A stretch of 6,279 nt of DNA, taken from the NCBI GenBank assembly GCA_015231815.1, contig JADGAW010000130.1, positions 1 through 6,279 on the forward strand, in the 5' to 3' direction. How positions within the stretch are numbered: the first letter of the stretch is position 1; every line of letters starts with the position of its first letter. Under the pieces are notes generated by a model. The model saw only the letters and a program-made list of their open reading frames with translations, was not told the origin of the DNA and searched no databases. Shown here in pieces: positions 1 to 6,279 of this stretch. The translations under genes were made by a program, and so were the position numbers. The DNA comes from Nitrospinota bacterium (GTDB taxonomy: Bacteria > Nitrospinota_A > JADGAW01).

Positions 1-168
1 TCAGAAAAACCCACAATATGCTCAAGAGATTTTGAACGTAAATACAATAATTTTATGAAGGTAACAGATATAAACTGGGAAAGCCTTTCCGTTCAGGAAA
101 AAAAAGAATTCCTCAAATCACTGAAAGCAGAAAAAGAACAGAAAAAGGACTTCTTTGACCCCAACCGG
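1..168 (+). other. N-terminal segment before C1; interdomain linker or protein start
   Basis: These 56 codons precede the first condensation domain. Residues 25-49 are rich in Lys, Glu and Leu (NWESLSVQEKKEFLKSLKAE and on) and look like an amphipathic helix of the LSxEKxxLLxxLL kind. Such helices often sit just before C domains, either as interdomain linkers or as N-terminal docking helices. An ATG at position 55 could start the protein, giving MKVTDINW, but the bases before it are only A/T-rich with no ribosome-binding site. The 18 upstream codons are also open, so I favour a linker continuing from an upstream part of the same protein. Confidence 0.5.
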
Positions 169-3100
169 CTTCTTTATCAACTTTCTTCAGGTCAGAAATG
201 GCTGATGGAAAAAAAGGAGCTTTGTGATGAAAGTTTTTTTCATATCCCCTGTTGCATAAAAATCATTGGTACTCTTAATGAGGTACTCCTTAGGGAAAGT
301 ATTGTAAAACTGATTAAGCGACATAAAATTCTTAAAACAAAACTGGTTTCTATTGGAGAAGAAACATATCAGGAAATTATTGATGAAGAGATTCCTGTTC
401 ACTTTGAAGAGTTAATCGAACCTACCGAAGAGGAAATTCAGGACAAACTTCATGAATTATCCCAAAAACCCTTTGATAAACAGAAAAATAATCTGGTGAG
501 GGTTAACTTTATTCGTATTAACCCGAAACTCCATTACCTTTTATTTACGATTCACCGTGTTATTTTCGATAATATCTCAGCAACAATTCTTTACAATGAA
601 CTTCCCCGCATTTATAAAGCTGAACTGAATTCCGAGCATTCCCTTCCTGAGATAAAAAGTAATTATGCCAACTTTATTAACTGGCAGGAAGAAATAGTTC
701 TCGGAAGTAAAGGAGAGGAACAAAAAAAGTTCTGGCAAAAGAAAATGTCTGGTAAATTAAGCACCATTAACTTTCCAATTGAAAAAAACAGAACTGCCAT
801 AAAAGAATATAGAGGAAAAGATTTTCACTTTAAACTCAATAAAATTATTTCGAAGGAGATTAAACAAACATCAATTCGTGAAAATGTTAATACCTCATCC
901 CTCCTGATGTCTGTCTTTAAGATATTACTTGCACAATACACAAAGCAGGAAGAAATTATCGTAATGACCCCGTACGCAGGAAGATCCAAGTTGGATTTTC
1001 TTCCCGTAGTAGGTAACTTCACAAACTATTTACCTTTAAGAAGCTTTATAAAAATTAATGACAATGTACAGGTTGTCTTGCAACAATTACAAAAGAATTT
1101 TCTGGAATCATTACAACATGGGGATTACCCTTTCAGGGAGATTGTTAATGGTCTTAATATAAATAACCAAAGACAAATTGAGCGAACTTTTCGCATTGCT
1201 TTTAGTTTAAGTAATTGGAAAAAAGGTGTAAATCCCATTCATTTGGATAAGGATCACGGGAGTAAAGAAGATTTGGATTTTCTGGCTGTATTTGATGTTC
1301 ATAAAACTGAGGCATTTGATCTCTTTCTTGAAGTTACTGAAATAAATGAAGAGTTCCATCTTGTCTTTAAGTACAATGCCTCATGTCTGGAGGAAGATGT
1401 TATTAAGGAGATGGTTAATCTTTTTAATATATATATATCTTCAATTGTAAAAGACACCACTCAGAAAATTTCTCAATTATCCCGTGCTGTAGAAGAAGCT
1501 GAAATAAAAGCACTGCCCTCCTTAAGCATACTTCAGGAAAGGGGTATGGTACCACTTTCCTTTAGTCAGGAAAAATACTTTTTACTCCAATCCATGCTTC
1601 CCGAGAGCGGTCAATACAATATTGCTGAAGCATTGAGAATTAAAGGAAAATTTGATAGTGAAATTGTTAAAGAACTTATAGCAAAAGTTTTAGGTCGGTA
1701 TGAAATTGTTCGCTCAACTTTTTGGAACGAGGAAGGAACCCCCGTGCAACTTATTATGCCGGAGTGTAAGTTCAATGTTCCCTATTTTGATTTACAGGAA
1801 CTTCCTGAGCTTGAACGTTATACCGAAGTAAGAAAACGTATTGAAGAGGAAAGCTGGAAACCTTTTAATATCCTTGAATGTCCTTTATTTAGAGTTGCTG
1901 TTTATACCATGAACCCGGATGAGCATATTTTTCTTCTGGTACTTCATCCAATTATTGCCGATTACCGTTCCATTTCAATTCTTTTGGAAGATTTCGTAAA
2001 GGCTTATCACCAAAAAATAAAGGGTGAAGATGTTGAACTGAGCAAATATCGAGTTCAGTTTGCTGACTATGCGGCGTGGGGAAAGAAAATATATGAGAAT
2101 GACCTTTTTGTCAGACAGCTTAACTATTGGAGAAAGGTTTTTTCCAATGCTCCCGATTGCATTCAACTTCCCACGGATTTCAAACGACCGGACATTAAAA
2201 GCGGAAAAGGGGCAAATATTTCATTTGAGATTGATAGCGAATTAACAGAAGGTATTATTCTTATTTGTCGAAGGTTGGGAGTAACGCCCTTTATGGTTAC
2301 CCTTTCTGCTTTATATACTTTTCTTAATCGTCAATCCGGGGAAAATGATATCTGTATCGGCACACCCTATGAAAACAGGAATTTTAAGGAAATTAAACGC
2401 TTAATGGGTAATTTCGAAAATACTCTGGCTTTACGAATACAGTCAAATCCAAAGCAAAGTTTTAAACGGCTTCTTTTAGAGGTTAAATCAATTGTATTAA
2501 ATGCTTTAAACAACAGTGAAGTTCCCTTTGAGAAGGTTATTGATACGGTAAAGCCAACAAGAAGTCTTGCTTTTTCTCCTTTATTTCAGGTAGCTTTTCA
2601 ATATAGAAGAAAACCTCTTTTTGAATCTCTGGAGGAACATGCCTCAATTGAACAATTTGAATTCGATTCGAAAAAATCAACCTATGACTTGGATTTTATC
2701 CTTACGGAAACAACCAACAGCTTTAAAGGAGTTTTAAATTACAGTACCGACATTTTTGAAGAAGAAACTGCACGGCAGATGGTCAATAGTTTAAAAATGA
2801 TTTTGGCTGAGATTGTTAAAAATCAGGATGTTAGCCTGTCGGATATTTCTTTTACCCAAAGCGACGAAAAAAATAAGCTTCTTAAGGCATGGGGAAGTAA
2901 AAAAAACGACTTTAAGGTGGATAGAACCATCCACGGCTATTTTTTATCACAGGCAATTAATAATTCACAGGCTCTTGCTGTAACCAGTGAAGAACGAGAG
3001 GTTTCGTACCGTTATCTTGATGAAACATCAAATCAAATTGCCCGGCTTCTGATAAAAAAAGGCTTAAGAAAAGGTGAAGTTGTGGCAATCTATATGCAAC

Positions 3101-6100
3101 CTTCAATTGAAGCAATAACGGTTATTCTGGGAATATTAAAGGCTGGCGGTTGTTGTCTTCCCCTTGATCCAAAAGCTCCTGACAAAAGAAACGAGTTGGT
3201 GTTTGATGATGTAAATGTACACTTTCTTATAAAAGAAACTCAGCAAGAAAGAGGATTTGATAAAAAAGCACAAAAGGTCGTTTCAATCGATATCTGGGGT
3301 AATGAACTCTCATTGGAAAATAACGATTATCTTGGAAGCAATAAGGCAATGGTTACTGACAAAGCCTTTATGTATTATGTTTCAGGACCAAATGGAAAAC
3401 CAAAAGGCATGGAGTTCTCTCACGCCCATGTTATGAGGCTTTTCAAGGCAACGGAAAAAATATTTCAATTTCAGAAAGATGATATCTGGGTTTTACTTGC
3501 TTCTATAAGCCATATTTCTTTTCTCTGGGAAATGCTGGGAGCTTTACTTCATGGAGGAAAGCTTGTCATTGTTCCTCCGGAAAAAACAACAAAGCAGGCA
3601 TTTTTTTATGAACTGCTGGAAAGTAATAAGGTAACCTTCCTTAACTGTTCCCCGTCACGCTTTAAAGAATTTATGAAATATGCTGTTGGGGCTAAGGACG
3701 TAAAAGAGTTAAGCCTTAAAAATGTCATTCTTACGAAAGAACCCTTCGACTACGCCTCTTTAACTCCATGGTTTGAAAAGTTCGGGGACAGTACTCCACG
3801 TATATACAATATGTATGGTTTAACGGAAACATCAGGCTGTGCGTCATTTTATCAACTCAATGAAAAGGACTTAAAGGCAAACAGAGGAAGCATTATTGGA
3901 AAACCTCTTGAGGATCTGGAGTTTTATATTCTGGACAAACAGTTCAAACCCCAACCTGTAGGAGTTTCAGGTGAAATATATGTTGGCGGTGCAGGAGTGG
4001 TCTCTGGTTACCTCAAAAGACCCGTCATGAATACAAACAGGTTTCTTCCCAACCCATTTTCAACAAAGGGAGAAAAAATGTATAAGACTGGTGATTACGG
4101 AAAATGGAACCGTGACGGAAATATCGAAATATTAGGAAGAAAGGATGAACAGGTTAATATTGATGGAGCTCGTATTGAGTTAAGGGACATTGAAACAAAC
4201 CTCCAAAAGTATAAGGGCGTTGTAAAGTGTGCGGTTATTGCTGACGAGATAAGCTCAGGAAAAAAAATATTAACTGCTTTTCTGCAGGTAAATAAAAATG
4301 CACAGTTTGATGCAGCTTCTATAAAAACTTTTCTTGCCGATCTCCTTCCAGAAGAGATGATTCCATCACAATATATTCGTGTTCCGTCATTTATTACCAG
4401 TGCCTCAGGAAATATTAGAAAAAATTTATTAACAATACCACGTCAACAGCTTGTTAAGAAGAGAAAAGTCAAATCATTAACCTATTTAGAAGACAAACTG
4501 ATTGAAATATGGAGGCAGTCATTAAATCTTAAGCAGGTACAACTGTCAGATAATTTCTTTGAACTCTGTAACGACAGTATAAAAATTCTTTTAATTTCTG
4601 ATAAAGGATTAAAGGATGGTCTCGGACTTACTCCGCAACACATATTTGCTAACCAGACAGTAGAAGAATTGTCAGTTGCCCTTCTCAGAGAATTTCCACT
4701 TATTTCTGAGCAGAGAGAAATAAAAGGTGTTATTCCCCTTGTTCCGGGAATATATGATTTTTTTGAGAAAAAACTTGAGTATGTTCACCTGCAAAATGAA
4801 TCAATTTTAGTGGAGGTTCCCAAGGAAATACACGAACATGTTATTAATGAGATGTTTGACAAAATTCTTGCCCACCACGATATTCTTCGCTCAAGATTTC
4901 ATGTAAAAGATAATGAGGTTCAGCATGAAATTCTGGCGTACGAAGAAGACCCCTATTTTCTTGTTGAGGATTTTTCCACGATTAAGCCAAAAAACCACAA
5001 TGAAAGCTTTGAAGCACTGGCAGAAAAAATTCAGCATTCCCTTGATATTAATAAAGGTTCTTTGGTGAGGGTCTGTTTTATCTTAATGGATGAAAATAGC
5101 GGAAATAAGGTTTTACTTGTTGCTCATAGTTCTCTCATTGACCGATTCTCGTGGCATATTCTTTTGGAAGACTTTATGGAACTTTGCAGGTTAAGTCTGA
5201 AGAAAAGAAGTCTGAGGCTTTCACAAAAAACAACCTCCTATAAACGGTGGTCCAGAAGAATTCAGGCACTTCGATCACAGATAAAGGCTCATGAGGAAAT
5301 TGCATATTGGAAAAAATATCAGAACTATAAAATTGTTCCAATCCCAAGGGAGATGGAGGTTGATAGAGATAGTATTCATCATTCCGTGCAGCATGTAACA
5401 CTTTCATTGGATTCTCTCGGAACTGAAAAAATATTTCATGGAATTCCAGAAACATTTCATGTTAAGCCGGAAGAAATGCTTTTGTCAGCACTATTAATGA
5501 CCTTTAAACGTTTTTGGAATCTGCCTGAAATTTATTTGGACTATTACGAAAATGAAAGAATTGAACTCTTTGAACGTCAGGACCTTTCAAGAACTGTTGG
5601 AAACTTCTATTCATCCGCTCCATTGGTTTTAAAAGTAAATCAGGGAGCGAATAAAGAAGATATTCTAAGGGCAGTACAGGAAGAGTTCAGCAAAAGACCT
5701 CTTAAAGGAATGAGCTTTTCTTTTCTGAAATATACAAATGACAATAAGGAAGAAAAACTTATTTCTGAGGAAATACCTCAGCCGGAAATAGCCTTTGTTT
5801 TCGATGGAGAAATAGAAGAGTTTGTTCCTAACCTGAACGGATTTGAGTTTGTTGATAAACCAAGTTCTTACAAATATTGCGGGGATAGTCCACGACACTA
5901 CATGCTCAATATTCAAACCTATATTAACTGTAGAAAACTCTATATTGCTTTTATTTTTAATGATGATTTTCATACAAAGGAGCATATTGGAAGGCTGGCA
6001 GGAACGTATATTGAGTGTCTTAATGATGTTATTAAGGTTATTGAATCTCCTGATTCCTTTGAAGATCATGAAGTGCAAATGTACACACCTGCTCCTGATT

Positions 6101-6279
6101 CTTTAGTAAATAAAGATTCAGTGTGGAAGGGTCTTGTAGAAAAAAAACCTGAAGTAAAAGCTCCGGAAACTGTAGAGGCAAAAGCCCCGGAGGTTGAAGA
6201 AGCCAAAGCCCCGGAAACTGTAGAGGCAAAAGCCCCGGAGGTTGAAGAAGCCAAAGCTCCTGAAATTGTTGAGGCAAAA
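1..6279 (+). CDS. NRPS-like megaprotein, C-C-A-T-E with degenerate active sites, partial
   Basis: This is an internal or end-truncated part of a multidomain non-ribosomal peptide synthetase-type protein, 2093 codons in frame 1 with no stop. I translated the whole frame and found, in order, C (about 57-485), C (517-945), A (977-1480), carrier T (1494-1565), E-type (1576-2018) and a repetitive KAPE linker (2053 to the end). In active NRPSs such a module would select an amino acid, load it on the carrier, condense it and epimerise it in the cytoplasm. Here every catalytic motif except the carrier serine is altered, so normal catalysis is doubtful. No signal peptide or membrane segment is seen. 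The true start is probably upstream: the frame is open from base 1, and the first Met codon (55) has no visible Shine-Dalgarno sequence, though that Met cannot be excluded. The end lies beyond the window. No partner genes are visible. The family call is firm; product and function are unknown. Confidence 0.95.
169..1455 (+). other. Condensation domain C1, catalytic motif degenerate (HRVIFDN)
   Basis: This domain belongs to the NRPS condensation superfamily, whose active members form the peptide bond between two carrier-bound substrates. Visible motifs are LSSGQKWLMEK (C1 core, residues 61-71), RHKILKTKL (C2 core, usually RHExLRTxF, 107-115), HRVIFDN (C3 core, 185-191), YANFINWQEE (C4, 222-231), VGNFTNYLPLR (C5, usually IGxFVNTLxLR, 337-347) and DYPFREIV (C6, 375-382). 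In the HHxxxDG active site the second His is Arg186 and the Gly is Asn191, while His185 and Asp190 remain. The second His is the catalytic one in this family, so peptide-bond formation is not expected. HRxxxDN resembles the HRxxxDD motif of non-catalytic X domains in glycopeptide synthetases, although that may be convergence. Total length is normal for a C domain. Confidence 0.88.
1456..1548 (+). other. Short linker joining C1 directly to C2
   Basis: About 31 residues (486-516) separate the two condensation domains. The stretch KISQLSRAVEEAEIKAL resembles the ISDLxLLxxxE linker that normally leads from a C domain into an A domain. Here it leads straight into the next C domain motif (PLSFSQEKYFLLQ). 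There is no adenylation or carrier sequence in between, so the A-T unit expected after C1 is absent. Confidence 0.6.
1549..2835 (+). other. Condensation domain C2, catalytic motif degenerate (HPIIADY)
   Basis: This second condensation-type domain sits in the usual place just before the A domain. Motifs are PLSFSQEKYFLLQ (518-530), RYEIVRSTF (usually RHExLRTxF, 566-574), HPIIADYRS (649-657), FADYAAWGKK (687-696), LPTDFKRP (723-730), MGNFENTLALR (802-812) and SEVPFEKVID (839-848). The catalytic second His of HHxxxDG is Pro650 and the Gly is Tyr655, while His649 and Asp654 are kept. A Pro at the catalytic position makes normal condensation very unlikely. The other motifs are closer to consensus than those of C1, which suggests an ordinary amino-acid-condensing ancestor. 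The following C-A linker (LSDISFTQSDEKNKLLKAWG, 946-965) matches the family pattern. Confidence 0.92.
2929..4440 (+). other. Adenylation domain, with P-loop, A4 Asp and A10 Lys altered
   Basis: This is an NRPS adenylation domain; active members activate an amino or related acid with ATP and load it on the carrier. Motifs are VSYRYLDETSNQIARLL (A1, 1001-1017), LKAGGCCLPLDP (A2, 1046-1057), VSGPNGKPKG (A3, 1127-1136), ISHISFLWE (A4, 1169-1177), NMYGLTE (A5, 1270-1276), GEIYVGGAGVVSGYLKRP (A6, 1324-1341), YKTGD (A7, 1361-1365), GRKDEQVNIDGARIEL (A8, 1379-1394) and SASGNIRK (A10, 1467-1474). The A3 loop lacks the usual Ser-Thr (TSGSTG). Against GrsA, Asp235 aligns with Ile1172 and the A10 Lys517 with Asn1471. 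The GGEAL segment reads LTKEPF. These changes argue against normal alpha-amino-acid activation, so no substrate is assigned. Conserved A5-A8 residues indicate a preserved fold. Confidence 0.93.
4480..4695 (+). other. Peptidyl carrier (T) domain with intact Ser1526
   Basis: This carrier domain of about 72 residues has the usual pattern: a first helix (LEDKLIEIWRQSL, 1496-1508), then SDNFFELCNDSIKILLIS (1517-1534), then HIFANQTVEELS (1547-1558). Ser1526 aligns with the 4'-phosphopantetheine attachment serine. The usual GGDS reads CNDS, but the Asp before the Ser and the Ile after it (DSI) are typical of carriers placed just before epimerization domains, which fits the next domain. It is the only unit here whose key residue is kept. 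It could therefore still be modified and act as a tethering site, loaded in trans if the A domain is dead. Confidence 0.9.
4726..6054 (+). other. Epimerization-type domain, HHxxxDG and EGHGRE both lost
   Basis: This domain is E-type rather than C-type. Subtype-specific motifs are VHLQNESILVEVP (1595-1607, compare HHWNQSxLLEVP), AHHDILRSRF (1624-1633), SW after the active-site motif (1717-1718), ILLEDF (1720-1725), KTTSYKRW (1743-1750), DLSRTVGNFYS (1861-1871, compare DLSRTVGWFTS) and PEIAFVFDG (1928-1936). Active E domains invert the alpha carbon of the carrier-bound residue. Here HHxxxDG reads HSSLIDR (1709-1715), so the catalytic second His is Ser1710 and the Gly is Arg1715. The EGHGRE motif, aligned by its fixed spacing to DLSRTVG, reads YENERI (1849-1854), so its catalytic Glu is Tyr. 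Epimerisation is therefore not expected. Overall length is normal. Confidence 0.9.
6055..6156 (+). other. Acidic linker between E-type domain and KAPE repeat
   Basis: Residues 2019-2052 are low in hydrophobic content and rich in Asp, Glu, Pro and Lys, which fits a flexible linker leaving the E-type domain. It includes an A8 run at 6140-6147 and ends in KKPEV, a short degenerate lead-in to the repeat that follows. No domain is recognised. Confidence 0.6.
6157..6279 (+). repeat. Tandem KAPExxEA coding repeat (24 bp unit, 48 bp higher-order unit)
   Basis: Five complete 24-bp units lie at 6157-6180, 6181-6204, 6205-6228, 6229-6252 and 6253-6276. They encode KAPETVEA, KAPEVEEA, KAPETVEA, KAPEVEEA and KAPEIVEA, and a sixth unit starts with the Lys at 6277. 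The T-type and V-type units alternate, so the real repeat is 48 bp. The copies at 6157-6204 and 6205-6252 differ at a single base (third position of an Ala codon). All units are in frame, so copy-number change would alter only linker length. The protein is Pro/Glu/Lys/Ala rich and probably extended and disordered, a spacer between the E-type domain and whatever follows. The array is cut by the window end, so its full length is unknown. Confidence 0.95.

Noticed and set aside
2060..2245. 61-codon + strand frame inside C2
   Set aside because: It is out of frame with the motifs FADYAAWGKK and LPTDFKRP read in frame 1; shadow.
2632..2641. GGAGG followed closely by ATG, resembling an internal ribosome-binding site
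   Set aside because: The ATG is in frame 2 and its reading frame closes after a few dozen codons with no recognisable product. Gly/Glu codons make such matches common by chance.
1978..5173. Shared 14-base stretch (attcttttggaaga) at 1978 and 5160 as a recombination or duplication site
   Set aside because: Both copies encode the conserved ILLEDF-type segment of condensation-superfamily domains. The match is short and explained by protein homology.
5174..5455. 93-codon minus-strand frame
   Set aside because: It is antisense to the E-type domain motifs ILLEDF and KTTSYKRW, with no domain of its own; chance frame.
5665..6078. 137-codon open frame on the minus strand
   Set aside because: It lies wholly opposite the E-type domain, which shows clear family motifs in frame 1. 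Its translation shows no recognisable motif or ribosome-binding site, so it is a shadow.
6038..6277. Minus-strand frames with repeated Leu/Pro-rich or Ala/Ser-rich protein
   Set aside because: The apparent protein repeats are the complement of the KAPExxEA coding repeat. The 24-bp period keeps any open frame open, so this is a by-product.
6157..6279. Could the tandem repeat be a CRISPR array?
   Set aside because: The units are directly adjacent with no unique spacers, are in frame and encode a regular peptide repeat.

Overview
The whole window is the inside of one very long open reading frame on the + strand. Frame 1 stays open from the first base to the last (2093 codons, no stop), and the window starts and ends on codon boundaries. 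It encodes a non-ribosomal peptide synthetase (NRPS)-type megaprotein, cut at one or both ends. No other gene, RNA gene, terminator or clear promoter is visible. The many short reading frames on the other strand and in other frames are shadows of this gene. Residue numbers below count from codon 1 of the window.

The DNA is AT-rich (roughly mid-30s % GC by eye, not counted), with many AAA, GAA, ATT, CTT and TTA codons and numerous A7-A8 runs. This indicates a low-GC bacterium. The sequence does not fix a phylum, and nothing suggests introns.

Domain order: a short Lys/Glu-rich N-terminal segment (1-56); a first condensation domain, C1 (about 57-485); a second, C2 (about 517-945), with no adenylation or carrier domain between them; an adenylation domain, A (about 977-1480); a peptidyl carrier domain, T (about 1494-1565); an epimerization-type domain, E (about 1576-2018); and an acidic Pro/Glu/Lys/Ala linker that becomes a tandem repeat of an eight-residue KAPExxEA unit (2053-2093), which runs off the window end.

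The notable point is that the fold-defining motifs are easy to recognise while the catalytic ones are systematically altered. All three condensation-superfamily domains keep the first His and the Asp of HHxxxDG but lose the second (catalytic) His and the Gly, each with different replacements: HRVIFDN, HPIIADY and HSSLIDR. The E domain also lacks the EGHGRE motif. The A domain has a changed P-loop (SGPNGKPKG), no substrate-binding Asp in A4 and Asn in place of the A10 Lys. Only the carrier keeps its key residue, Ser1526 in a DSI context. A 6.3-kb frame kept open through many A8 runs while each catalytic centre is altered suggests a retained, largely non-catalytic NRPS-like scaffold or an NRPS recently gone dead. 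Which of these is true cannot be decided from this sequence alone.
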